From NCBI GenBank assembly GCA_003484785.1, contig DNAD01000060.1, positions 1-6,132 on the forward strand: a stretch of DNA of 6,132 nucleotides, written 5' to 3'. Positions 1 to 6,132 of this stretch are shown piece after piece (the stretch's first letter is position 1; each line of letters opens with the position of its first letter). Under the pieces are notes generated by a model. It saw nothing but the letters and a program-made list of their open reading frames with translations. It was not told the origin of the DNA and searched no databases. Made by a program: the position numbers and the translations under genes. Source of the stretch: Lachnospiraceae bacterium (GTDB taxonomy: Bacteria; Bacillota; Clostridia; Lachnospirales; Lachnospiraceae).

Positions 1-158
1 AACTTAAGCCACCAGGCTTTTTTCACATTGTTCTTAAGCTCTACCCCCAGGTTTCCGTAATCCCAGGTATTCGCAAGACCTCCGTAGATCTCCGAGCCGG
101 GATACACAAACCCTCTGGATTTCGCAAGTGCAACGATCTTTTCCAATGTTTTTTCCAT
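1..158 (-). CDS. glyQS: Glycine--tRNA ligase (single-chain, homodimeric type), N-terminal fragment
   Basis: Only the first 52 codons are present; the gene runs off the left edge. The protein begins [17 protein letters not shown] and continues with [21 protein letters not shown] and then [12 protein letters not shown]. This is the N-terminal and motif 1 region of the alpha2 class II glycyl-tRNA synthetase, where family members carry close variants of a YGPLGxELKNNIKxxWW stretch. The enzyme charges tRNA-Gly with glycine using ATP in the cytoplasm. The ATG at 158 is chosen because GAGGAG lies 8 nt upstream and the family N-terminus starts here. A TATAAT box sits just upstream, so the gene may start its own transcript, though it has the same orientation as the upstream cluster. 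The downstream catalytic motifs 2 and 3 and the anticodon-binding domain cannot be checked. Confidence 0.95.
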   Translation of the reverse strand, partial: MEKTLEKIVALAKSRGFVYPGSEIYGGLANTWDYGNLGVELKNNVKKAWWLK

Positions 159-166
159 CTTTTCTT

Positions 167-172
167 CTCCTC
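167..172 (-). promoter_or_regulatory. Ribosome binding site of glyQS
   Basis: GAGGAG reads toward glyQS with 8 nt before its ATG at 158. This supports that start over the out-of-frame ATG at 174-172, which lies upstream of the site. Confidence 0.8.
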
Positions 173-182
173 ATAAAAATAT

Positions 183-188
183 ATTATA
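183..188 (-). promoter_or_regulatory. Candidate -10 box of a glyQS promoter
   Basis: A perfect TATAAT lies in an AT-rich stretch between the lipoprotein stop and glyQS. No good -35 appears at 16-18 nt. The nearest TTGACA-like hexamer, CTGACT at 207-202, is only 13 nt away, and there is no extended -10 TG. If used, transcription would start near 174-177, giving a leader of only about 16-20 nt. That leader is too short for a T-box. The exact consensus and position favour a real promoter, but the weak -35 keeps confidence moderate. Confidence 0.5.
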
Positions 189-211
189 CTGATAACTATG
201 AAGTCAGGGTT

Positions 212-227
212 AAAAGCACTCCGTGCC
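212..227 (-). terminator. Weak candidate intrinsic terminator after the small lipoprotein gene
   Basis: On the minus strand GCAC (226-223) pairs with GTGC (219-216) across a GGA loop. One G-U pair (227 with 215) can extend the stem, and a TTTT run follows at 215-212. The stem is only 4-5 bp and the U-run is short, so termination would be partial at best. Its place 8 nt after the TAG at 235 and just upstream of the TATAAT box is what a boundary between transcripts would look like. Confidence 0.3.
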
Positions 228-234
228 GCCATAA

Positions 235-858
235 CTATTTTTTAAGAACGATATATGCCAGCCCCTCCGAGTCTCCGGATACCCTGGCGTGCCTCTCATC
301 CAGATATTCCACATTTGCGGAAACATATTCTATGTCCTGAAGCGGTTCCACCATTACAGGCTCTGAAAGGATAACGATACTCTTATCGGTCATGCTCTTA
401 AGCTCCTCTTCCCCGGCCCGTTTTCCGTCAGGCGATATCAGGTTGACTCTCATATCAAACCCCGCAAGGATCGCCTCCGAGATCTTTCCGCAGAAAAAAT
501 CGACCTTATTAAATGCCGCATAGTCGGAGAAGGATTGAAACTCAAGAACAACATCGGCGGTTTCCTTCTCTACCTTTACCTCCTTAAGGACAACCCTGTC
601 CTTTTCCCCGGTTCCCGCGTTATATTCCTGCACCGTCTCCTCAAGCATCTTACGAAGCTCTCCGGCATCGTAATAATTCATTCCGAAGCTCTCTATTATT
701 TCATTCTCGATCCGGCCTTTTTTAAGTATCCTGATGGAGGTCTCGTTATACTCATTCTTCTTCCCGCAGCCGGGCATCAGAAGCAGCGCCGTCATAACCA
801 GACAGATCCATAAAAACCGCGCTCTGCCCGTCAATAACTCTTTTCTTTTCTCATTCAT
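235..858 (-). CDS. Small lipoprotein of unknown function
   Basis: A 207-residue protein with a type II signal peptide. It has a basic N-terminus (KRK, RAR), a hydrophobic segment at about residues 14-29, and a lipobox ending LMPGC with the lipidated cysteine at residue 31. The mature part is hydrophilic, with predicted alternating strands and helices. It carries an F-x-x-x-YYD-x-x-EL ... EYN pattern (about residues 58-80) and a SDYAAFN ... FFCGKISEAI stretch (about 111-130). I associate these patterns with unnamed lipoproteins seen repeatedly in Lachnospiraceae; that is recollection, not a search result. It should be anchored to the outer face of the membrane. Its ATG overlaps the recO stop as ATGA, and no good SD precedes it, so translation is probably coupled to recO. 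No catalytic motif is visible. The gene is certain; the function is unknown. Confidence 0.85.
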   Translation of the reverse strand: MNEKRKELLTGRARFLWICLVMTALLLMPGCGKKNEYNETSIRILKKGRIENEIIESFGMNYYDAGELRKMLEETVQEYNAGTGEKDRVVLKEVKVEKETADVVLEFQSFSDYAAFNKVDFFCGKISEAILAGFDMRVNLISPDGKRAGEEELKSMTDKSIVILSEPVMVEPLQDIEYVSANVEYLDERHARVSGDSEGLAYIVLKK

Positions 859-1514
859 ATCTTTATAAATAGCGAATCAAGCGTTTCCAGTGACTTAAAC
901 CTGTGATCCGAATTTCTTTTACCACATCTTTCACAAAGCACTGAAAGCTCCTTAAGCACCGCATCGGAGACCTTGAAGGTATACAGCTTTTCAACCGGGG
1001 TATTAACGATAAAGTTTACGGTATATCTTGTGGCCTCAAGGCATGCTTCATTATCCGAAAGCCCGGGAAACTCCCCGTTTACCGCAAGGATCTTGATCTC
1101 AAAAATACGCCGTATGAGCCGGTAGTCTATCGTGCCCTTGACTATTGCCCTCACAGACTGGAACAGAAGCTTTAAAAGCTCCAGCTCATCATTGTTTTCC
1201 CGGGAATACCAGGCTGCGTATTCCAGAAAATACATTCCCAGATACGCACCTTCAACATTGGACCTCAGCTCCTCAAAATAATACCGGACCTCAACGTCAA
1301 TAAGGTTATAGGCGCTCTTACCCTCATAAACCTTAAAGACCCCGAAGCAGAAGGGGTTGGCCGCGGCGGTGAGCTTTGAATTCTGCCTTCTTGCCCCCCT
1401 TGCAAAGATCGTAACCTTCCCTCTCTCTTTTGTAAGCACCACAAGGCGCCTGTCATAATCATTAACCGGCGAGGTCTGAAGGATCATCCCGGTAAGCAGG
1501 ATATTATCACGCAA
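855..1514 (-). CDS. recO: DNA repair protein RecO
   Basis: A 219-residue RecO. It is a mediator in the RecFOR pathway that loads RecA on SSB-coated single-stranded DNA and anneals strands. The N-terminal OB-fold (about residues 1-80) shows the family signature: LLTGMILQTSPVNDYDRRLV, then LTKERGKVTIFARGARR. The helical C-terminal domain follows and ends with HRFKSLETL. The zinc-hairpin region after the IKILAVNGEFPGL segment (about 141-152) lacks the usual paired CxxC motifs: only Cys158 is there, and the CERC at 194-197 lies beyond it, in the last helix. The start is TTG at 1514, chosen because AGGA is 6 nt upstream and family N-termini begin about here. No in-frame ATG gives a full OB-fold. 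The gene follows era by 8 nt and overlaps the next lipoprotein gene by 4 nt, so it sits inside an operon. Confidence 0.95.
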   Translation of the reverse strand: MRDNILLTGMILQTSPVNDYDRRLVVLTKERGKVTIFARGARRQNSKLTAAANPFCFGVFKVYEGKSAYNLIDVEVRYYFEELRSNVEGAYLGMYFLEYAAWYSRENNDELELLKLLFQSVRAIVKGTIDYRLIRRIFEIKILAVNGEFPGLSDNEACLEATRYTVNFIVNTPVEKLYTFKVSDAVLKELSVLCERCGKRNSDHRFKSLETLDSLFIKI

Positions 1515-1520
1515 TACTCT

Positions 1521-1524
1521 TCCT
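1521..1524 (-). promoter_or_regulatory. Ribosome binding site of recO, overlapping the era stop
   Basis: AGGA (continuing AAGAG) overlaps the era TAG stop at 1525-1523 and lies 6 nt before the TTG at 1514. It supports a TTG start for recO and suggests that ribosomes finishing era can reinitiate. Confidence 0.65.
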
Positions 1525-2416
1525 ATACCTCTCTGTAGCCGTAGTTCTTCAGTAATATATCGGAATCCCGCCAGTCCTTCCTTATCTTTACCCAGAGCCT
1601 TAGATAGACCTTTTTTTCAACCAGCCTTTCTATCTCATATCTGGCGGCGCTTCCTATCTTTTTGAGCATGCTGCCCTTCTTTCCTATTATTATGGCTTTA
1701 TGAGAGTCCTTCTCGCAGATGATGACGGCTTCGATGTTTACTATGTTCTCCTTATACTCCATACTATCTATGGTGACCGCTATGCCGTGGGGAATCTCCT
1801 CATCCAGGCATTTCAGAGCCTTTTCCCTGATGATCTCTGCGGTTATCTGCCTTACGGGCTGGTCTGTAACCGTATCCTCATCGTAGAAGGGTTCGGACAG
1901 GGGAAGGTACTTAAAGGCCACCTTAACAAGCTCGTCAAGATTGTCCCCCTTAATGGCGGAGACCGGAACTATATCGGAAAGATCACAGATATTCCTGTAG
2001 GCATCTATGACCTGAAGCACCTCTTCCTTCTTCACGGTATCGGTCTTGTTGATAACAAGGATCACCGGAACCTTTATATCCTTCAAGCTCCTTCCTATCT
2101 CCTGATCGGTCTTTCCGATGTAGGTCGATGCCTCCACGATCCACATTACCGCATCGGCATCGTTTAAGGTAGACTTTGCGACCCTTACCATGTATTCACC
2201 GAGCTTGTTCTTCGCCCTGTGAATACCCGGTGTATCCAGAAATACGATCTGCCCCTCATCACAGGTGTAGACGGTCTGTATCCTGTTCCTCGTGGTCTGG
2301 GGCTTGTTTGAGGTTATCGCTATCTTCTGTCCTATCAGCCTGTTCATAAGGGTAGACTTGCCCACATTCGGACGGCCTATGATGGCTATGAAGCCCGCTT
2401 TTTTTTCCGTATTCAT
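1523..2416 (-). CDS. era: GTPase Era (ribosome assembly factor)
   Basis: A 297-residue protein, full length for Era. It is an essential cytoplasmic GTPase that binds the 3' end of 16S rRNA and helps mature the 30S subunit. All G motifs are intact: G1 GRPNVGKS (14-21), the G2 region KPQTTRNR (38-45), G3 DTPG (61-64), G4 NKTD (123-126) and G5 SAIKG (153-157). The C-terminal KH domain has the GKKG loop (245-248), LWVKIRKDWR (274-283) and the usual YGY near the end (292-294). The ATG at 2416 overlaps the TGA of the DUF4349 gene as ATGA. AAGG lies directly against the ATG, too close for a normal SD, so initiation probably depends on translation of the upstream gene. The stop overlaps the recO ribosome site. 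The era-recO order is common in Bacillota. Confidence 0.98.
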   Translation of the reverse strand: MNTEKKAGFIAIIGRPNVGKSTLMNRLIGQKIAITSNKPQTTRNRIQTVYTCDEGQIVFLDTPGIHRAKNKLGEYMVRVAKSTLNDADAVMWIVEASTYIGKTDQEIGRSLKDIKVPVILVINKTDTVKKEEVLQVIDAYRNICDLSDIVPVSAIKGDNLDELVKVAFKYLPLSEPFYDEDTVTDQPVRQITAEIIREKALKCLDEEIPHGIAVTIDSMEYKENIVNIEAVIICEKDSHKAIIIGKKGSMLKKIGSAARYEIERLVEKKVYLRLWVKIRKDWRDSDILLKNYGYREV

Positions 2417-3537
2417 CCTTTTTTATCCGAAGCCTCCGTTTTGCGGGCCTCCGAAACAGCGCTGTCAGACTTTTTGCTCTCTTTTGAAGCACCCTCCTTC
2501 ATGATCGGCTTTCCTGTCATGGGATCATATCCCACGGGCTTTTCCCTTCTCTTCTTTTCCGCCTTCTCCCGGCTCTTTTTGAGGATAACCCTTATGATCA
2601 GCAATATTATCAGGGCCACCACTGCCATCAGCAGAAGGAAGGGAAGTAAGGCCACGAATATCACCAGCAGCTCCTGAAGCCCTTCGACCATGGCGCTGCA
2701 GCTGTTTGCAAAGCTGTTACCCATTCTCTCAAGCAGGGATTCCTCATGAGTAGGGGTCGGGGTATATTTTACTACCTCATGGATACCGATATTTACGGTT
2801 GAATACCGTACCTGGTTATCCATGGTACGCAGTCTCGACTCATAGGACTCAAGCTCATATCTCACCTCCGCAAGCCTTTCCTCGAGCAGGATAAGGGTCT
2901 CCAGGTCATCCGCGGTCTCAATAAGCTTGTTAAGCCTCTCATACTCGGTCTGGAGGGATTTCTTCTTTGCCTCCATATCGACGTAGTTAAGGGTAACGTC
3001 ATCTATGGACTCATTACGGGAAAGAACGTTTGAATCCCCGGAGATCTCCTCAACAAAGACATCCATCTTATCGGCCGGTATCCTGGCGGTGATATAGGCG
3101 TATCTTTTTGTCGTCGATCCGTAATTGTCACCGTTGATACTGGTATTCTCGGGATAACCCCCAAGGCTGTTTATCCTGTTTAGAACCTTGTCCACCAGCT
3201 CATCAAAGTTTTCGGTCTCGACATCCATATTGACGGTCTTGATGAGCTTTCTGTCATCAAGAGCGCCCTCGAGCTCGGCTTCTGCCCCGGGATCGTCGGT
3301 CAGAACACCCTTGGAGGCGGCGACACCTGCCTCCCCGCTATACTCCTCCTCAACAGGCTCTTCAAAATCATAGCTGTCATCGTAATAGGCTTCCTCATAA
3401 GCCCCGGCTGCTTCAACTGCTCCATCGTTCCTGGCATAGTCTTTGGCAGAATCCGAATTCGAGGAACCGCAGCCCGTAAGGCAGGCCGCCGTCAGTGAAA
3501 AACTCAGCAAAAAAGGAAGAAATACTCTTTTATTCAT
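2413..3537 (-). CDS. DUF4349 domain-containing membrane lipoprotein
   Basis: A 374-residue protein. The N-terminus is a lipoprotein signal: MNKRVFLPFLLSFSLT, then a lipobox LTGC with Cys23. A disordered acidic linker follows (about 46-92), rich in Glu, Asp and Tyr. The DUF4349 domain (about 96-253) opens RKLIKTVNMDVETENFDELV and contains the ITARIPADKMDVFV segment. It includes a long helical coiled-coil stretch at about 186-245. A transmembrane helix (about 290-319) is followed by a Lys/Arg-rich, presumably cytoplasmic tail carrying GYDPMTGKPI (336-345). The protein would thus be held in the membrane at both ends. DUF4349 has no assigned biochemical role that I know of. The start at 3537 is chosen because GGAGGT is 5 nt upstream and it gives a proper signal peptide. 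An upstream in-frame ATG at 3675 would lie inside the preceding gene and spoil that signal. The end overlaps era by ATGA. Confidence 0.93.
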   Translation of the reverse strand: MNKRVFLPFLLSFSLTAACLTGCGSSNSDSAKDYARNDGAVEAAGAYEEAYYDDSYDFEEPVEEEYSGEAGVAASKGVLTDDPGAEAELEGALDDRKLIKTVNMDVETENFDELVDKVLNRINSLGGYPENTSINGDNYGSTTKRYAYITARIPADKMDVFVEEISGDSNVLSRNESIDDVTLNYVDMEAKKKSLQTEYERLNKLIETADDLETLILLEERLAEVRYELESYESRLRTMDNQVRYSTVNIGIHEVVKYTPTPTHEESLLERMGNSFANSCSAMVEGLQELLVIFVALLPFLLLMAVVALIILLIIRVILKKSREKAEKKRREKPVGYDPMTGKPIMKEGASKESKKSDSAVSEARKTEASDKKG

Positions 3538-3542
3538 ATGAC

Positions 3543-3548
3543 ACCTCC
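3543..3548 (-). promoter_or_regulatory. Strong ribosome binding site of the DUF4349 gene
   Basis: GGAGGT lies 5 nt before the ATG at 3537. It fixes the start of the lipoprotein and rules out the 46-residue upstream extension. It is the strongest SD in the window and sits 7 nt after the nearer of two hairpins. Confidence 0.85.
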
Positions 3549-3555
3549 AATGTGC

Positions 3556-3573
3556 CGATCTGCCTGCAGATCG
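3556..3573 (-). repeat. Perfect 8-bp inverted repeat just upstream of the DUF4349 ribosome site
   Basis: CGATCTGC and its exact complement GCAGATCG are separated by two bases. In RNA this would fold as a 7-bp stem with a CAGG tetraloop. There is no U-run after it, so it is not an intrinsic terminator. It could be an mRNA-stabilising or processing hairpin between cistrons, or an operator-like palindrome at the DNA level. Confidence 0.6.
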
Positions 3574-3581
3574 TGCGCTCA

Positions 3582-3603
3582 GGTTCAAGCTTTGGCCTGA
3601 ACC
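3582..3603 (-). repeat. 9-bp imperfect inverted repeat just after the M16C stop codon
   Basis: On the minus strand GGTTCAGGC (3603-3595) pairs with GCTTGAACC (3590-3582) around a CAAA loop, with one G-U pair. It begins 7 nt after the TAG of the peptidase gene. The bases after it (TGAGCGCACG) are not U-rich, so a standard Rho-independent terminator is unlikely. A 3'-end-protecting or attenuating hairpin is more plausible. Confidence 0.6.
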
Positions 3604-3610
3604 GATCCTT

Positions 3611-6132
3611 CTACTCTGTGTACAAATTTTCAATTCTGTCGAAGAGGCTGGCTGCTTCCTCAACCTGAACTTCACCGCCTATAACGCAGATATTGTCCTG
3701 CGCGGTTATCTCCTTTACATAGGGGGCAAGCTTTCTTATATCCTCCCCGGTGCAATTAAGCACCTCATCCCTCTCCTTCTGGATAAATTCATAGGAATCC
3801 CCGGAAAGATAAATACTCATGGCCCTGGCGCCTTCGGCAGAGGGTGAAAGAGGCGCGTCCAGAGCCGCTATGGCTCCGATGATATTCTTTGTAAGATCCC
3901 TCTCATCGGGATCATAGTTCTCCACAAAGGAGGCCGCATCCTTAAATATGTCAAGAGTCCGTTCAAGATTGGGATCCCTGTAGGAAACAAAGAACATGCC
4001 TCCCGTCCTCATAAAGGCGCTCATGCAGCCATAGGCACCGCCCTTGACTCTTACATTGTTCCACAGATAATCGTAGCCGAGGATCACCTTCAGCACTCTC
4101 AGAGCGCCGGTATACAAAAAGCCTGCCTTTCTGAAATCCCCCGCAGAGGCAACATACTGAACCTTGGAAGCGCTCTTATAGCCCTCCCGCTTTTCAAGAG
4201 GCAAAAATTTAAGCTGTGTCCTCTCATATTCCCCGTCATACAGACATCCGCAGAAATCCTTCACAAGGCTCTTGAAATCCGAGTTTTCGGCTCCGGTCTC
4301 TATGTAGTCGGCAAAGAGATTTTCCTTCCTGAACACCTTGTTCATACAGCGCTTCATTCCCTCAATAAGACCGGTCTTCTCCTTATCGAAATCCTTATCA
4401 AGCTTTTCGATATAGCGGTAAAAATCGATCCCGGAGAGCATGTCGGACAGCCTTGAGCTTTTGGAGAAATGCGCCCTTGCCCTCAGAGCCGCGGTCTGAT
4501 GGCCGCTTGAAAGAAGCTGCTCCTGAAGCCTGGATTTGAGCATCCCGACTATCTCCTTAAGCCTCTTTTCATCCGTAAGGACCGAGGTTGTCAGGATCTC
4601 CCTGATCATCTTAAAGGCAAAATCCAGCCGGTCAGAGAAAACCTTGGCGCTGAACTCGAATCTGCTGTCAAACTTTTCCGGGTCGGCTGCATCATAGTAG
4701 ACCGAGATCCCGGGTCTGATCCCTCCGGAATTCTCGTTTATCTCGTTAAACAGCTGATTATATGTGAAATTTTCGGTATTCACCATGCCAAGAACGTTCT
4801 TGAGCATGCCCAGATATTTTATATCATCGGTACCCAGCTTGTCAGTCGCAAAGCTCAGGGTGAGATACCCTATCCCGTTAGTAAAGATATCATGCGTAAG
4901 CAGCCTGACTTCGTCGATCCGATCCTCCTTATAGGTAAAGGGTCTGGCTTCCTTTTTGATATCGGAGATCTTAAGCAGCGGGATCGAGTTTACTGCTTCC
5001 TCACTGTCTTCCTCCTCCTGATAGGCCCTGAGAGCCTCTGTATCGGCGATAAGCTTTTCTATCTCCTCCGGAGTCAGTGACTCCTTGTAGCTTCTGAGCT
5101 TATCCTTAAGCTTCTCATCGTTTTTCGCGGTGAGGCCTTTCTCAGGCTCAAGGATGACCACGGAGGAATGATCGTTATTAAGCAGGTATTTTTCTATAAG
5201 CTCTTCAAAGTAGCCTGTATCCGCCTTTTTCCTCATGAGTGCGTAGGTTTCGTTGGCAAGGATATGCCTGTAAGGATCCTCATCATCATAAAGCCAGGAG
5301 TCGAAGGCGTTCAGCCCGTATACAAGCCCCTTGGGATAGGATCCGAAATCCGCCTCCCTGTACTGGAACTCAAAGGAATTAATGGCAGCGCGCAGGGCCT
5401 TTTTGTCGATCCCCTCCTTAACCACCTTCTTAAGGGTATCCCTGATAACCCGGGTAAACCTGTCAGCGTCCTCCGACCTTGCATTCTTTGCGATTATGGA
5501 AAAATAAGGCTGAAGGATGCCGTTTTCATACATGCTCTGGATATCGGTACCCAGGCCCTCGTCCAGAAGAGTCTGCATCAGCACGGCTCCGGGAGCCACC
5601 AACAGCGCATTCTCAATTATCTGAAACGCTACATACAGCTCCTTATCCAGACAGGTATCAATAACAAAATTATAGCTCAGGAAGGAAGCGTTCTCCTCCG
5701 ATTCTTCATTTGTAATGCCGTACTTTTTGGTGATCTTTATGGGCTTTTCGAAGGGAGTCTGAAGCTTCAGCTCCGAATCCACTTTAATGCTGTCAAAGGA
5801 GGAAAGATACTCTTTGTCGAGGATATCCAGCTTTTCTGCCATATCCATGTCTCCGTAGAGATAGATATAGCTGTTTGAGGGATGATACAGGCTCTTATGA
5901 AAGTTAAGAAAGCTCTCATAGGACAGCTCGGGGATACAGGAAGGATCTCCGCCCGATTCAAAGCCATAGGCAGTATCCGGGAACAGAGTATTGAATATCT
6001 CCCTGTCAAGAGCCGAGTCAGGTGAAGAGAATACACCCTTCATCTCGTTGTAGACCACACCGTTGATCTGGATATCGGCATCCTTATCCTCAAGCTCATA
6101 GTGCCACCCCTCCTGCCTGAAGATCTTTTCCT
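3611..6132 (-). CDS. M16C (PreP/insulinase-family) zinc metallopeptidase, N-terminus missing
   Basis: 839 codons are visible; the reading frame is open to the right edge, so the gene starts outside the window. Family members of about 970 residues suggest roughly 130 residues are missing, including the HxxEH zinc motif. The visible part starts EKIFRQEGWHYELED. It then has VVYNEMKG, where Glu29 of the fragment (codon 6046-6044) matches the third zinc ligand of PreP enzymes. It continues with LYHPSNSYIYLYGDMD, the end of the first M16 domain. The central acidic helical linker of M16C enzymes spans roughly residues 325-375. In the C-terminal half RVKGGAYGCM (from residue 694) holds the Arg694/Tyr700 pair, six apart as in the PreP substrate-binding pair. 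Such enzymes form a closed chamber that degrades short unstructured peptides; the bacterial ones are probably cytoplasmic. An alternative GTG at 6058 is internal and not a real start. The TAG at 3613-3611 is followed by two hairpins and the DUF4349 gene. Confidence 0.95.
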   Translation of the reverse strand, partial: EKIFRQEGWHYELEDKDADIQINGVVYNEMKGVFSSPDSALDREIFNTLFPDTAYGFESGGDPSCIPELSYESFLNFHKSLYHPSNSYIYLYGDMDMAEKLDILDKEYLSSFDSIKVDSELKLQTPFEKPIKITKKYGITNEESEENASFLSYNFVIDTCLDKELYVAFQIIENALLVAPGAVLMQTLLDEGLGTDIQSMYENGILQPYFSIIAKNARSEDADRFTRVIRDTLKKVVKEGIDKKALRAAINSFEFQYREADFGSYPKGLVYGLNAFDSWLYDDEDPYRHILANETYALMRKKADTGYFEELIEKYLLNNDHSSVVILEPEKGLTAKNDEKLKDKLRSYKESLTPEEIEKLIADTEALRAYQEEEDSEEAVNSIPLLKISDIKKEARPFTYKEDRIDEVRLLTHDIFTNGIGYLTLSFATDKLGTDDIKYLGMLKNVLGMVNTENFTYNQLFNEINENSGGIRPGISVYYDAADPEKFDSRFEFSAKVFSDRLDFAFKMIREILTTSVLTDEKRLKEIVGMLKSRLQEQLLSSGHQTAALRARAHFSKSSRLSDMLSGIDFYRYIEKLDKDFDKEKTGLIEGMKRCMNKVFRKENLFADYIETGAENSDFKSLVKDFCGCLYDGEYERTQLKFLPLEKREGYKSASKVQYVASAGDFRKAGFLYTGALRVLKVILGYDYLWNNVRVKGGAYGCMSAFMRTGGMFFVSYRDPNLERTLDIFKDAASFVENYDPDERDLTKNIIGAIAALDAPLSPSAEGARAMSIYLSGDSYEFIQKERDEVLNCTGEDIRKLAPYVKEITAQDNICVIGGEVQVEEAASLFDRIENLYTE

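Noticed and set aside
194..197. T-box or other riboswitch leader before glyQS
   Set aside because: The gap is too short and I see no T-box core sequence (TGGNACCGCG-like) or specifier stem.
41..232. A 63-codon minus-strand frame overlapping the glyQS start
   Set aside because: It is in another frame from the clear GlyRS N-terminus, and its 5' part covers the promoter gap.
192..238. Direct repeat ATAGTTAT at 238-231 and 199-192
   Set aside because: Eight bases in AT-rich sequence, one copy over a stop codon; likely chance.
1700..2167. A 155-codon open frame on the plus strand
   Set aside because: It is antisense to the conserved Era G domain and linker, with no recognisable product.
3538..3675. 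N-terminal 46-residue extension of the DUF4349 reading frame, starting at an ATG inside the peptidase gene
   Set aside because: It overlaps the M16C coding end and the hairpin gap, buries the signal peptide, and the strong GGAGGT at 3548-3543 points to the start at 3537.
4757..4762. A perfect TATAAT on the minus strand inside the peptidase gene
   Set aside because: It encodes part of a conserved-looking segment, has no -35 partner (TGGTGA at 17 nt), and no gene starts shortly after it.
5168..5878. A 236-codon open frame on the plus strand
   Set aside because: It lies fully antisense to well-conserved M16C coding sequence, has no family resemblance, and is best explained as a shadow of codon bias.

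Overview
All the genes lie on the minus strand, so transcription runs from the right edge to the left edge. The window looks like a chromosomal segment of a Lachnospiraceae-type clostridium (Bacillota). That reading rests on the single-chain GlyRS, the M16C (PreP-like) peptidase, the DUF4349 lipoprotein, strong GGAGG-type ribosome sites, and the style of the Era and RecO sequences. It is inferred from protein resemblance, not from a search. I see no phage, IS, tRNA, rRNA or CRISPR signal.

In transcription order: (1) a 5'-truncated M16C insulinase-family metallopeptidase (6132-3611), missing its HxxEH segment off the right edge. (2) A 73-nt gap with two tandem inverted repeats and a strong Shine-Dalgarno (SD). 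(3) A DUF4349 membrane lipoprotein (3537-2413). (4) The ribosome-assembly GTPase Era (2416-1523), which overlaps the previous gene by ATGA. (5) The recombination mediator RecO (1514-855), with a TTG start and no zinc finger. (6) A small unclassified lipoprotein (858-235), which overlaps recO by ATGA. (7) After a 76-nt gap with a TATAAT box and a weak hairpin, the first 52 codons of glycyl-tRNA synthetase (158 to beyond the left edge).

The layout suggests one operon from the DUF4349 gene through the small lipoprotein, possibly including the M16C gene. glyQS has its own promoter-like signal but may also receive readthrough. The cluster mixes housekeeping functions (ribosome biogenesis, DNA repair, tRNA charging, peptide degradation) with two envelope lipoproteins. 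The closest things to novelty are the small lipoprotein, the zinc-less RecO, the paired hairpins and the overlap coupling of era to a lipoprotein gene. I find no convincing undescribed multi-gene system; most of the window is ordinary core genome.
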